From Ktedonobacteria bacterium brp13 (GTDB lineage Bacteria; Chloroflexota; Ktedonobacteria; Ktedonobacterales; Ktedonobacteraceae), in assembly GCA_015099395.1 (NCBI GenBank), contig AP024096.1, forward strand, positions 2,914,001 to 2,978,000: 64,000 nt of DNA. The letters are read 5' to 3'. The position numbers and the translations under genes were made by a program. Positions 36,355 to 45,237 of this stretch are shown piece after piece; within the stretch, counting starts at the first letter, position 1, and the number at the start of each line of letters is the position of its first letter. The notes below the pieces were generated by a model. The model did no database searches. It had not been told where the DNA came from and saw nothing but the letters and a program-made list of their open reading frames with translations.

Positions 36355-36709
36355 GAAAACCTCCATTCAAATGGAGAACACATCTACGTTGACAGTCTCT
36401 TCTTAGTATAAAGAGCAATCGACAATCTTGTAATCAATCTAAAGGTGGAACTCCCTGGTGGATTCTTCCTGGCAATCCATCGTAGGGTGGAAGGTTACAA
36501 AGATCCATAAAGGTTATGAAATGGAGATGAATATCGTGTCTGGACGGCTGATAGGAACATATGTGCGTCTGAAGTAGCACGTGGGGGATAGCGAAATAAA
36601 GCATTTTGCGTTATGATAAGACATCGGAGACTTCCTGGCACGAAGCAGAATATATTTTTATTTAAGCCTATCTCTACCGTTTTGTTCGCTGTGCAAAAAA
36701 GGGACGCGT
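36355..36709. other. Divergent intergenic region, sugar porter and kinase
   Basis: About 355 bases with promoters expected on both sides. I see no repeat, RNA or ORF in it. Confidence 0.5.
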
Positions 36710-38920
36710 ATGGTTAAGGACGAACTTTTAGGAAAACAATTAGGCAGTTATCAACTCATTGAACTACTGGGACATGGAGCGTTCGGCAGTGTATACCTGG
36801 GCAAACATTACATCTTGTCCAACAAACCGCTGGTTGCTATCAAGGTACTCAACGCCACATTAAGCTCGCAAGACGAGTATGATCGCTTCTTCCAGGAGGC
36901 AATGATGCTGGATGCGCTCTCGCATCCACACATTCTGCCCGTGATGGATGCAAGTATTAACGACGGCTATCCATTCTTTGTCGCCGTGTACGCTGCTGGT
37001 GGTTCGCTGCGTGATCATATGGATCAAGCACCAGGTCATCCATTTCCATTGGATGAGGCTCTGGATGTCTTGAACCAGATTGCGCAGGGTCTGCAATTCG
37101 CACACGATCACAATATCGTTCACAGAGACCTCAAACCAGCGAATATCCTCTTCGATGCCGAAGGGAACGCGCTCCTGGCCGACTTCGGTATCGCTATGCC
37201 CATTCAAAAAACGCGTCATGCCGATGAGATTGGTACCCCTGCCTATATGGCACCCGAACAATTTAAAGGCAAGGTGAGCAAGAGAAGTGATCAGTACGCG
37301 CTGGCCTGTATAGCGTATGAACTAGTGACCGGACAGCCTCTCTTCGATGCCGAAGACCCCTTCACGATCGCCTACCAGCATGTCCATGAGGCACCGGTCC
37401 CGCCTGGCGACCTCAATCCCGAGGTCACGCCTGAAATCGAAGCAGTCATCCTCAAAGCCTTGTCGAAGCAGCGTAACGATCGTTTCCCGAGCGTCACTGA
37501 CTTCATTGAGGCCCTCTATAACGCCACCAGCTTTGAGCCACAGTCCAGTGATGAGCAGGGCGATGCGCTGTATGGCGGTGAGCTCGACGAGGGCGTTGAG
37601 TATTACGACGAGCCCGAGGACGATAACGACTACTATCCGGACAAGCAACCCGCGAAGAAACCATCAGTTGAGCACCACGCCCATGATGCACGCCCCCCTG
37701 CAGCCAACCGTGTGCCACCGCGCGCGGGGCGTGCGAATGTAGCGCCACGCCTGAGTACGCCCACTCGTACCACGCCACCACTGCTGCCCACCGCAAATAA
37801 CGGACAGAAGAGTGGTCGTAGCAACGAACAAAACACAGGCATACGGCCAGATGCAACGGCACGGCGCGCGCAACCTACCACGCCTCGGCAAGCCACCCAC
37901 ATGCCTGGACTGACACCACTCTGGGCTGGCGCACCCGATAATGACCATACCTACTACGCGGAACCGACGCTAGCTAATGGTATTGTCTACACCGGCATCT
38001 ATAGTACCAATGCAGGCGATCAGGCCCAACTGAATGCCCTCTCGATTGCCAACGGCTCAACGCTCTGGACCTTCGATACCGATTATGGCATCTATGACGC
38101 GCCCGTTGTCAGCAATGGTACCGTCTATTTTTGCGCTGGCAACATCAACAATGGAGGGACCGTCTACGCCGTCGACAGCGATACCGGCGAACTGCTCTGG
38201 GACTTTGAGACCGAAGAGTATCTCAAAGCAACCCCGACAATCGCCAACGATATCGTCTACGCCTACTCTCAGCATGCGATCTTCGCACTCAACGCCGCCA
38301 CCGGGCAACGCTACTGGAACGTTACCCTTAAAGCTGCCATCTTCGGTCATCCTTATGTCGTTGACGACGTTGTCTATATCGCTACCGAGCGCGGCAATTG
38401 CTATGCCGTCGATGCCAATCACGGCCAGAAGATAGCGACCTTCTCTGAGATCGGCGAGATGCATGCCGCCGTCACGATTGATGAACGTACCTATGGCCTC
38501 TGCGTTTACGAGGATCAATTCTATGCGTTGGATATGACTAGCGGCGATACCCGCTGGAGCATGAAGATCGATCGTCACATTTCGGGTGGCATCACCGTCG
38601 CTGGCAGCTACGCGATCCTTGGCTCGCATAGTGGCTTCGTGGGGGACTCGGCACGTACACGCTTGCTAGCAATCGATATCAATAGCGGCCGGTTGCTCTG
38701 GGGAGCGCATATCAAACACGAGATCGAAGGAGCCCCGGTCGTCGATGGCAAGTATATCTATCTAAGTAACTTCGGACGCGAAATCAACATTCTAGATACA
38801 CAGCAGGGGCAGCTCTTATTCGCAGCCCGTGTCGGACGCGGCAAGCTGAGTCGTCCATCCGTCGAGAATAACAGGCTCATTTTGAGTACTGGCGAGCTCA
38901 ACGCATTCAAGATCGAGTAG
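36710..38920 (+). CDS. Ser/Thr protein kinase with C-terminal PQQ-type beta-propeller
   Basis: A 736-residue protein. The kinase domain (about 14-275) has G-loop GHGAFGSVYLGK, Lys in VAIKVLN, catalytic HRDLKPAN, DFG in LLADFGIA and APE in YMAPEQ, so it should be active. An acidic then Pro/Arg-rich linker (about 280-405) follows. The C-terminal part (about 405-736) has repeated units such as GTVYAVDSDTGELLWDFETE, typical of PQQ/WD-like propellers used for protein or ligand binding. No membrane helix is visible, so the whole protein is cytoplasmic, unlike many PknB kinases with external sensors. AGGGA precedes the ATG. Confidence 0.92.
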   Translation: MVKDELLGKQLGSYQLIELLGHGAFGSVYLGKHYILSNKPLVAIKVLNATLSSQDEYDRFFQEAMMLDALSHPHILPVMDASINDGYPFFVAVYAAGGSLRDHMDQAPGHPFPLDEALDVLNQIAQGLQFAHDHNIVHRDLKPANILFDAEGNALLADFGIAMPIQKTRHADEIGTPAYMAPEQFKGKVSKRSDQYALACIAYELVTGQPLFDAEDPFTIAYQHVHEAPVPPGDLNPEVTPEIEAVILKALSKQRNDRFPSVTDFIEALYNATSFEPQSSDEQGDALYGGELDEGVEYYDEPEDDNDYYPDKQPAKKPSVEHHAHDARPPAANRVPPRAGRANVAPRLSTPTRTTPPLLPTANNGQKSGRSNEQNTGIRPDATARRAQPTTPRQATHMPGLTPLWAGAPDNDHTYYAEPTLANGIVYTGIYSTNAGDQAQLNALSIANGSTLWTFDTDYGIYDAPVVSNGTVYFCAGNINNGGTVYAVDSDTGELLWDFETEEYLKATPTIANDIVYAYSQHAIFALNAATGQRYWNVTLKAAIFGHPYVVDDVVYIATERGNCYAVDANHGQKIATFSEIGEMHAAVTIDERTYGLCVYEDQFYALDMTSGDTRWSMKIDRHISGGITVAGSYAILGSHSGFVGDSARTRLLAIDINSGRLLWGAHIKHEIEGAPVVDGKYIYLSNFGREINILDTQQGQLLFAARVGRGKLSRPSVENNRLILSTGELNAFKIE

Positions 38921-39135
38921 AGCGTCAGGCCGCTCGGGACAGGAGGGGAGACATTTGGCAGGAGACCCACGGATGCATCCATAGACCCACGTAAATGGAA
39001 CAGAATGCAACAGGCCATACCTATTCTTACGTGTTGTATAGAGATACATATATATAATCTCTGCAAGCTCACTAATGCAACATGAAATTATGGCGGGAAG
39101 GCAGCACAGCCTGCCCGCCACGAAAGGGAGATGGG

Positions 39136-39900
39136 ATGGCTAAACAAGCACCAATCAAGCGCGTACGGCTTCCTCGCGATCCCGCCGACTATGGCTATCC
39201 TTCACAGGATATCGCTGCGCTCAAAGCAAAGGCACTGGAGGTCACACGGCGGCTCACCGCACGCTATGGAATATCGCCATGGTCCGAAAAAGATCCAATG
39301 AGTATGCTTGTCGATATTATCCTCTCGCATCGCACCAAAGACGAGCAGACAGCCGCCGCCTACGCCAATCTGCTCAGGCTATTCGGTTCGTGGGAAATGG
39401 TACGTGACGCTCCGACCGCTGAAGTACAGGCTGCGATTGCCAACGTCAACTGGCCCGAAGTCAAGGCTCCACGCTTACAGGCAATCATGCGCCAGATCAC
39501 CGAGGAGCGTGGCTCGCTCAACCTGGATTTTCTACGCCAACTCACTATCGAAGAGGCTGCGGCATGGCTCAACCGCTTTGAAGGGGTAGGACCGAAGACC
39601 ACCGCCTGCATCCTGCTCTTCAGTTGTCAGATGCCACTCCTGCCAGTTGACGTGCACGTCCACAGAGTAGCGAGTCGCCTCGGACTGATCGGCAAGAAAG
39701 TCACACCGGAGGCCGCTCATCTACTGCTCCAGGCCCTACTCCCCGACGACGCCCGCAGCATCTACGATTTCCACAAAGCTCTGCTACGCCATGGGCAACG
39801 CGTCTGCATCTATGATCGTCCGCGCTGTCAGCAGTGTCCCCTGACAGATCTCTGTGATTACTACAAAACGACGGTGAAGCCACAAAAGGCTGTTTTTTGA
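39136..39900 (+). CDS. nth: Endonuclease III-like DNA glycosylase
   Basis: A 254-residue HhH-GPD base-excision enzyme that removes oxidised pyrimidines. The helix-hairpin-helix is FEGVGPKTTACILLF with the catalytic Lys, the catalytic Asp is in PVDVHVHRVASRLG, and the 4Fe-4S cluster ligands are CIYDRPRCQQCPLTDLC (C-6-C-2-C-5-C). The start at 39136 follows GGGAG; an 18-codon in-frame extension is unlikely. The last codons and stop lie in a 50-bp sequence also found at 43579-43628. Confidence 0.92.
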   Translation: MAKQAPIKRVRLPRDPADYGYPSQDIAALKAKALEVTRRLTARYGISPWSEKDPMSMLVDIILSHRTKDEQTAAAYANLLRLFGSWEMVRDAPTAEVQAAIANVNWPEVKAPRLQAIMRQITEERGSLNLDFLRQLTIEEAAAWLNRFEGVGPKTTACILLFSCQMPLLPVDVHVHRVASRLGLIGKKVTPEAAHLLLQALLPDDARSIYDFHKALLRHGQRVCIYDRPRCQQCPLTDLCDYYKTTVKPQKAVF

Positions 39901-39941
39901 GTAGTCGCCGCTACATCGCTTGTAGCACTTCTGCAAGGCGC
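39893..39941. repeat. 50-bp repeat with 3' end of an SRPBCC gene
   Basis: TTTTTTGAGTAGTCG followed by a strand-reversed RLAEVLQAM-stop coding tail. It is highly similar to 43579-43628, where the same sequence ends the SRPBCC gene. Only the tail remains here. Confidence 0.6.
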
Positions 39942-40178
39942 AGACACAGCAGATCGTTCCCATGAAACCTCGCCAAGACTTCCTTCTCATATATCTGACC
40001 TATCCATTGGACTAAAATCTAAGCTCTACCGCTGTTTTACGCGCCCTACAATGAAAAAGATTCTCCATCAAGATGCGAGGATATGCGTATATATCTACAG
40101 GAACTACGCCAGATAGTTATGGGCAGAGCTTACATTATTCAGTCAATGATCATCACGCTTGAGAGAAAGGGCAAAAGC

Positions 40179-40379
40179 ATGAGAGATTTTAACGATATGA
40201 GACAAATGCAACAAATAATGGAAATGAAGATGAGAGAACGAATGGTGGAGATGGAACGTAGAGGACAAGGAATGCGAAAAAGGGACTCCAATCCACGTGT
40301 TCCTGTGCTTTATGGAGTCATCTTGCTCATCATTATGCTGCTCACCATCGTAGTCATGATCATGTTGCATGCCTGGTAA
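40179..40379 (+). CDS. Small Met-rich single-helix membrane protein
   Basis: A 66-residue protein. The N-terminal half is charged and Met-rich (MRDFNDMRQMQQIMEMKMRE), probably a short helix or coiled coil; the C-terminal half is one helix (VLYGVILLIIMLLTIVVMIM). GAGAAAGG is eight or nine bases before this ATG, which is preferred to upstream ones. No family is recognised. It could be a regulatory membrane peptide or metal-binding via Met; both are guesses. Confidence 0.5.
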   Translation: MRDFNDMRQMQQIMEMKMRERMVEMERRGQGMRKRDSNPRVPVLYGVILLIIMLLTIVVMIMLHAW

Positions 40380-40417
40380 AATGAGCAAGCATAAAGAACT
40401 TTGTCTATTTTTCCCCA

Positions 40418-40453
40418 GACTCCTCCTCGCAGTGCTCCTCTGCGAGGGGAGTC
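40418..40453. terminator. GC-rich stem-loop
   Basis: GACTCCTCCTCGCAG pairs with CTGCGAGGGGAGTC with one bulge. It lies after the Met-rich gene and beyond the end of the Cds1-like gene, so it may serve either, or belong to the adjacent IS630 relic. Confidence 0.45.
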
Positions 40454-40465
40454 TACAGCGGTCTT

Positions 40466-40554
40466 CACTTCGACGTTTCACGAGCCACGATCAAGCGGTA
40501 TCTCAAACTGAGGCGCGAGACTGGCGATGTCAAACCCAAAGCCATTCCAAGACG
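40466..40554 (+). pseudogene. HTH fragment of an IS630-family transposase
   Basis: The plus strand reads HFDVSRATIKRYLKLRRETG then DVKPKAIPRRP, a standard IS630 helix-turn-helix segment. Nothing of the catalytic part remains; the fragment abuts the 3' end of the Cds1-like gene. Confidence 0.65.
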
Positions 40555-40558
40555 CCCT

Positions 40559-41623
40559 CTAGTCTACCCAGACGCCATCGGTGATGAAGCGTTTGAGCTG
40601 TGCTAAATACGGTTCGATGTCTATATTCTGTTCTTCGAGCCATTGTGCATTATAGTAGGTGTCATTATATAACTCGCCTGCGTCGCATCCGAGCATCACT
40701 AACGAACCCTTCTTCCCTTGCCGGAGCATCTCGGCTATCAATTGGCACGCACCATAGAAATTGGTACCAGTCGACCCTCCAAAGCGCTTCCCTATAAGCT
40801 CTTGTAGTATACGTATTGCTGCATACGATCCTGCGTTTGGCACCTTGATCATGTGATCAATCGTTGAAGGTAAAAACGAGGGCTCTACCTGCGGGCGCCC
40901 AATGCCTTCAATCCCCGATCCTCCTGGCCGACATAGGCTACTATCGCGTGTATGATAGTAGTCATAGTAGACTGAGGTCTCCGGATCAACGACACACACC
41001 CGGGTCTCATAGCCCCGGTAGCGAATGTAACGTCCCAGGGTTGCTGCAGTTCCCCCTGTCCCTGCACCACACACGACCCACTCGGGGATGGCATAGGCTT
41101 CATCTGACAATTGTTTGAAGATAGATTCTGCAATATTATTATTTCCACGCCAGTCTGTGGCCCGTTCGGCAAAAGTGAATTGATCCATGAAATGACCACG
41201 CAACTCCGCTGCAAGCTTCTTCGCGTGATGACGGTCCTGTCTCGGATCATCTACCAGGACACATTCTCCTCCATATTGTGTGATACGGCGGATCTTCTCG
41301 GGTGAAGTGCTACGTGCCATGACGGCGAAAAACGGCAGGCCTAATAACCGCGCATAATATGCCTCGGAGATGGCTGTACTCCCAGAAGACGCCTCGATAA
41401 CTGGTGTATCCTTCTGTACCCAACCATTACAGAGCGCATATAAGAAAAGTGATCGCGCCAGACGGTGTTTCAGGCTTCCTGTAATATGTGTTGATTCGTC
41501 CTTTATATAAAGCTTGATCTCTGGTAACGCTAGTAATAAAACTTGTACCAGATGTGTATCAGCAGAACGTGTATAGTCAGCATTGATCGCTGCTATCGCT
41601 TCGCGAACCCAGGGGTCAGACAT
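40559..41623 (-). CDS. PLP-dependent cysteine synthase-fold enzyme, Cds1-like
   Basis: A 354-residue fold-type II PLP enzyme. The PLP Lys is in STHITGSLKHRLA (Lys52), the Asn/Ser substrate loop is EASSGSTAISEAYYA, and the phosphate loop is GAGTGGTAATLGRY. The opening PWVREAIAAINADYTRSADT and the long C-terminal part resemble L-cysteine desulfhydrase Cds1 of actinomycetes, which releases H2S from cysteine, more than classical CysK. GAGGAG precedes the ATG. It lies downstream of a tiny lipoprotein gene on the same strand. Confidence 0.8.
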   Translation of the reverse strand: MSDPWVREAIAAINADYTRSADTHLVQVLLLALPEIKLYIKDESTHITGSLKHRLARSLFLYALCNGWVQKDTPVIEASSGSTAISEAYYARLLGLPFFAVMARSTSPEKIRRITQYGGECVLVDDPRQDRHHAKKLAAELRGHFMDQFTFAERATDWRGNNNIAESIFKQLSDEAYAIPEWVVCGAGTGGTAATLGRYIRYRGYETRVCVVDPETSVYYDYYHTRDSSLCRPGGSGIEGIGRPQVEPSFLPSTIDHMIKVPNAGSYAAIRILQELIGKRFGGSTGTNFYGACQLIAEMLRQGKKGSLVMLGCDAGELYNDTYYNAQWLEEQNIDIEPYLAQLKRFITDGVWVD

Positions 41624-41740
41624 AGATCACTCCTCACAATCATTGCTCATCTTTGTTTCATTCTTGAAAAGATCTCATCTCACTCATTTACATAAGATAA
41701 ACCATAGCATAACAAAAATAGTTACAGAGGACAATCGCGC

Positions 41741-41905
41741 TCACGTAGCTATCCATCCCTTGGCGGAGGTCGTATTACCAGTTGTCGTGGAATTGGGCGG
41801 TGTACTGCCAGTGGTCGCGCTCGGATTCCCACATGCCGCCAGAAGACTCATCAGGGCGAACGCAATAAACGCACTTAAATACAGTGGTCGGTTAGATTGT
41901 CGCAT
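41741..41905 (-). CDS. Tiny Thr-rich lipoprotein
   Basis: A 54-residue protein. The start MRQSNRPLYLSAFIAFALMS leads to the lipobox LLAAC, so Cys25 would be lipidated. The mature part is only 30 residues, rich in Thr, Asn, Pro and Gly (GNPSATTGSTPPNSTTTGN). GGAG lies six bases before the ATG. It precedes the Cds1-like gene by 118 bases on the same strand and may be co-transcribed. No family is recognised. Confidence 0.7.
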   Translation of the reverse strand: MRQSNRPLYLSAFIAFALMSLLAACGNPSATTGSTPPNSTTTGNTTSAKGWIAT

Positions 41906-42400
41906 AGAATTCTCCGATTATTTGAAATATTAGTATATGTGTATTTACTATAGAGCAAGCAAGAACCAAATTCTAAATCTATTTGTAATTCATGATTCAC
42001 TCTTCGCATCGTATTTACCCATAAGAGTATACCATCTTCACATCTTTTTTTATATATCGTTATAGGTCGTTTATACATCTGGCAGGCTTTCCAGGGAAAA
42101 CGGGTAAACCCAAAAGCCCTGCGTACAAGTGGACAAGTGGATTGAATCTTGTCTGGACCAGCCTCCTATGCTATACTAAGCGGGTCTCAAGTGGACTAAA
42201 TGGCTTGTAATACTCATTGGAGGGGCGAAACTAATTTATCAATACCCTGGAAGCTGCCACAAAAGTAAGCGGAGGCGCTCTACCACAAGAACATCTGTAG
42301 GTTGGACTCTCGCAATATTGCTGACTCGCCCCCGGTGCTATGAATGCATACTAGAGTAATTATATCGTTACTTATTTTTTAATACTATGAGGTGTTTCTA
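41906..42400. other. Intergenic region with long leader of zinc-ribbon gene
   Basis: About 495 bases. The promoter at 42149-42177 would give a 5' leader of about 215 bases before the zinc-ribbon gene. No known riboswitch is recognised in it. Confidence 0.5.
42149..42177 (+). promoter_or_regulatory. Sigma-70-like promoter
   Basis: TTGTCT and TATACT are separated by 17 bases, upstream of the zinc-ribbon gene at 42401. Confidence 0.55.
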
Positions 42401-43522
42401 ATGGCTTTTTGTGGAAATTGTGGCCTACTTCTCAATGCTGATACGATACGCTGTTCACGCTGTGGGGCCGAGACCGGCTTCGATCCAATTATGCCAGTAG
42501 TGCATACCCATACAGATGATGCCACAATCATAAGTCAAAATTCACAACCACAACCAAACAACGATCCGACTATCTTATCATCATCGCTGGGAATGTCCTA
42601 CCCTGTTTATCCTGTCACAAGCGACAATAACAGTCCAACTACTCACTCAACGCCACAGGATAATCCAATACAAAGATCTACCCCGCCGCTCGGTGGTCTG
42701 GTGCTACCAGCCGCCAATACCTATACGACTCCAGCTCTACCAGCCGCCAATACCTATATGATACCATCTCCGGTGAACATGCAACCCGCATTTCCCGCTG
42801 CTGGATCTCAATTTCCTATGCCACCTGTACGACCTCGCAAGATACAGAAATGGCTCATCATAAGTACAGCTTTGCTTGTTTTAGTACTTATCGTAGGCGT
42901 GGTAGGCGTGGTTACATTCTCGACGGCACCCTCCACTGGCAACAATACAACGGCCACCACAGCAGGCAGCTCAACCACCCAGGCAGCGCCAGCCAGTCCA
43001 GTTACCCAGGCAGCGCCAGCCAGTCCAGTTACCCAGGCAGCGCCACAGCCTACGCCAACCCCGACGCCGGTTCCCCCTCTCTTTTCGGGGCAGAGAACCG
43101 CCTATGACGCTAGTACCAATAGCTATACCGCCAATTATATTGAGGGTTTTACGGGAAATAATATCCGCATTGAAGCAGATATTACTTCCCAGGGGAATGG
43201 GGGTGGCATCATTTTCCGGAGCCCAAATGGAGTCGGCACAGGCTATCGTCTACGTATTGGGACCGATGGAAGTTATGATCTGGCTTCCCCGACCGCAGCG
43301 TTGGTCTCTAACACCAAAAGTGCCAGCATCAAAACGGGGCAAAATGTGTCGAACCATGTCACTATTGTCGCGATAGGCAGTCAAATCACCATCTGGATAA
43401 ATGGGCAACTCTTGAACCAGCTCACAGATAGCTCATATTCCACGGGCGGTGTTGCTGTGATGACCGTAGATTTCGGTGCTATCGGAACTACCATCTGCGC
43501 GATGACTATTTATCAAGCTTGA
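42401..43522 (+). CDS. Zinc-ribbon, Thr/Pro-rich, single-helix protein with jelly-roll-like domain
   Basis: A 373-residue protein. The N-terminal zinc ribbon is CGNCGLLLNADTIRCSRCG, then come a Pro/Thr-rich linker, a basic stop and helix (KWLIISTALLVLVLIVGVVG) near residue 150, a Thr/Ala/Pro spacer with two exact TQAAPASPV repeats, and a C-terminal domain of about 150 residues (GGGIIFRSPNGVGTGYRLRI, ITIWINGQLL) resembling LamG/DUF1080-type sugar-binding jelly rolls. The start at 42401 has GAGGTG upstream. Its architecture parallels 24924-26570 with a different external domain. Function is unknown. Confidence 0.75.
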   Translation: MAFCGNCGLLLNADTIRCSRCGAETGFDPIMPVVHTHTDDATIISQNSQPQPNNDPTILSSSLGMSYPVYPVTSDNNSPTTHSTPQDNPIQRSTPPLGGLVLPAANTYTTPALPAANTYMIPSPVNMQPAFPAAGSQFPMPPVRPRKIQKWLIISTALLVLVLIVGVVGVVTFSTAPSTGNNTTATTAGSSTTQAAPASPVTQAAPASPVTQAAPQPTPTPTPVPPLFSGQRTAYDASTNSYTANYIEGFTGNNIRIEADITSQGNGGGIIFRSPNGVGTGYRLRIGTDGSYDLASPTAALVSNTKSASIKTGQNVSNHVTIVAIGSQITIWINGQLLNQLTDSSYSTGGVAVMTVDFGAIGTTICAMTIYQA

Positions 43523-43596
43523 GTTTGTGCTTGACCTGGCTACTACGGAGGTCTGCCTGCGCAGCACTCCTTGAGCCGTTTTTTGAGTAGTCGACT

Positions 43597-44082
43597 CTAC
43601 AGCGCTTGTAGAACTTCTGCAAGGCGCTCATAGGTCTCATTGAGCCCTTCTTCCATGCCACTTTGGAGCGTAGCATCGCGGTCAGCAATTGACTGGTAAA
43701 CAGATTGCGTTGTTAGCCTGGTTCTTCCGCCAGGTAATGCCTCAAGGCGCATCGTCTCCAACGTGACATGCCCTGTTTCCGGTAAGCCCTCAAACTCAAA
43801 GGTATCGATAATGCGCTCAGGTGCAAGTATTTCGTGGTACACGCCATGAAAGGCGTATTCGTTCCCCTCTGCATCACGATTAATAAAGCGCCATTGACCA
43901 CCAGGCCTGACGTCCATCTTATCAACGTAGGTTGAAAGCCGTCGCGGCCCCCACCATTGCGCTACGAGTTGTGGATCGGTGCAGGCTTTAAAAACGAGCT
44001 CTCGCGGCGCATCGAATTCGCGGGTAATGAGGATCTCTTGCTTTCCCGGTTCTGCGTTAACATTTGCTTTATTTGCTGACAT
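43597..44082 (-). CDS. SRPBCC/AHSA1-domain protein
   Basis: A 161-residue START-like fold protein. The AHSA1 signature is FDAPRELVFKACTDPQLVAQWWGP, with later GGQWRFINRDAEGNEYAFHG. Such proteins bind hydrophobic ligands, and many are paired with ArsR regulators, as here: the ArsR gene ends six bases upstream. The ribosome site lies inside the end of the ArsR gene. It is probably translationally coupled. The ligand is unknown. Confidence 0.88.
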   Translation of the reverse strand: MSANKANVNAEPGKQEILITREFDAPRELVFKACTDPQLVAQWWGPRRLSTYVDKMDVRPGGQWRFINRDAEGNEYAFHGVYHEILAPERIIDTFEFEGLPETGHVTLETMRLEALPGGRTRLTTQSVYQSIADRDATLQSGMEEGLNETYERLAEVLQAL

Positions 44083-44087
44083 GAGTG

Positions 44088-44408
44088 TTATGCGTCTCCC
44101 TTCGCTTTTTCAGCTTCAAGTACTGCATCCAATGCATCGAAACGTTCATTCCACCTCTGCTTCGTTTGCTGAACCCACGCTTCAAATTCAGACAGAGTAT
44201 GGAGATTGAGACGGTACACGTGCTTCTGGGCACGTTTTTCCATCTCCACCAGGTTCGCCTCACGCAAGACTTTGAGATGCTGTGAGACCGCCTGTGGGCT
44301 CACAGGAAATTGCGCATAGATAGCAGTAGCCGATAACTCACCGCTGCTGGCAAGCAGTTCTAAAATGGTCCTTCTTGTAGGATCTGCCAGTGCAACAAAC
44401 ATATCCAT
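44088..44408 (-). CDS. ArsR-family repressor, probably leaderless
   Basis: A 106-residue winged-helix regulator (MFVALADPTRRTILELLA, AIYAQFPVSPQAVSQHLKVL, EMEKRAQKHVYRLN). It has no metal-binding Cys motif, so it is of the SRPBCC-linked type. The start at 44408 lies only six bases after the -10 hexamer, so the transcript would begin at the start codon; no ribosome site is present. An upstream ATG falls within the promoter and cannot be used. It forms an operon with the SRPBCC gene. Confidence 0.88.
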   Translation of the reverse strand: MDMFVALADPTRRTILELLASSGELSATAIYAQFPVSPQAVSQHLKVLREANLVEMEKRAQKHVYRLNLHTLSEFEAWVQQTKQRWNERFDALDAVLEAEKAKGDA

Positions 44409-44414
44409 ACAAGT

Positions 44415-44443
44415 ATTATAAAGCATTGACTTAATTAAGTCAA
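44415..44443 (-). promoter_or_regulatory. Consensus promoter of arsR-SRPBCC operon
   Basis: On the minus strand TTGACT (44438-44443) and TATAAT (44415-44420) are spaced 17 bases. The start codon follows the -10 by six bases, and the palindrome 44418-44451 covers it. Confidence 0.85.
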
Positions 44444-44451
44444 TGCTTTAT
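44418..44451. promoter_or_regulatory. 34-bp perfect palindrome, probable ArsR operator
   Basis: Two 17-bp arms (ATAAAGCATTGACTTAA) form a perfect palindrome that covers the -35, the spacer and most of the -10 of the arsR promoter. Binding by the ArsR protein would block RNA polymerase. Confidence 0.8.
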
Positions 44452-44563
44452 AAGGAGCCTTGCGCCTATCGGGTCTATGGAAGGTTCTCATGCTCTGAAT
44501 ATAATGCAAGAACCATTGACCCCACTTCCCTCTTATAAGACTGTAAATCACAGAATTCAGTGA

Positions 44564-44692
44564 GTCTCCCGCTACTTTGGTGATAAGGTCTGCAATAACA
44601 AAATCGGGAAAAGATCTGTACGGCTCCTGGAGTAGATTGCAAAAAAGAGCAACTTCCTGATAAGCTCATCATTCACCAAAGTAGCGGGAGAC
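44564..44692. mobile_element. 129-bp miniature inverted-repeat element
   Basis: Perfect 20-bp terminal inverted repeats (GTCTCCCGCTACTTTGGTGA) at 44564-44583 and 44673-44692 enclose about 90 bases without a supported ORF. No obvious target duplication is seen. Confidence 0.65.
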
Positions 44693-44717
44693 CCTAATTA
44701 TCAAATTTACAAACCCA

Positions 44718-45128
44718 TCACTGATGAAACTTCAGCTTATCGACAATTTTGTCAATTGTTTTTCTCTCCGCCCGAATGCCCAGACCAACCAGGTTAAGGT
44801 CCTGCCGTTCGACACTCCTTACTGCATCTCGATTCGCGGCATCATGCGTGGTTGAGAACATCTCCTCTGTATAGAGAGCCGGTTGCACTCCTCGCGTCAG
44901 AGCTCGATCAAGAACCCGTGCTAACCCGTTCGCATCAGCCTCATAAATCAAAATTGGTTGACCAATCAGAGACATATACATATTCCCTGAGGCATCTTCA
45001 TATGGTTCTCCCACACATTCAGGATAGGATGCTGCAACGCCGCTGGCCAGAAACGCTGCCACATTTATTTTCTGCCATGGCTCAAGATCGGTTCGAATCA
45101 CCAGAGCAATCTTTGTATCAAAGAGCAT
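44718..45128 (-). CDS. DUF2000-family protein
   Basis: A 136-residue soluble protein with the DUF2000 pattern: DTKIALVIRTDLEPWQKINV at the start, then YMSLIGQPILIYEAD and a C-terminal DLNLVGLGIRAERKTIDKIV. The fold is related to bacterial/archaeal peptidyl-tRNA hydrolase 2, but activity is unproven. The start at 45128 has AAAGGGA five bases upstream; the ATG 15 bases earlier is less suitable. Confidence 0.8.
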   Translation of the reverse strand: MLFDTKIALVIRTDLEPWQKINVAAFLASGVAASYPECVGEPYEDASGNMYMSLIGQPILIYEADANGLARVLDRALTRGVQPALYTEEMFSTTHDAANRDAVRSVERQDLNLVGLGIRAERKTIDKIVDKLKFHQ

Positions 45129-45237
45129 AAAAATCCCTTTCACTTTAAAAAGCTTCTCTCAGAGCGTATGAGAGCACAACGCTCCCGTTCAGTTCCTTCT
45201 TCATATGGCGATCTTCCCGTTATTGGGCGGAAGCCAT

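Noticed and set aside
37503..37948. Minus-strand ORFs under the kinase linker
   Set aside because: They are shadows of the Pro/Arg-rich linker of the Ser/Thr kinase, with no supporting signals.
42178..42400. Riboswitch in the long leader of the zinc-ribbon gene
   Set aside because: I could not match any known riboswitch consensus, and no terminator or sequester stem is evident.
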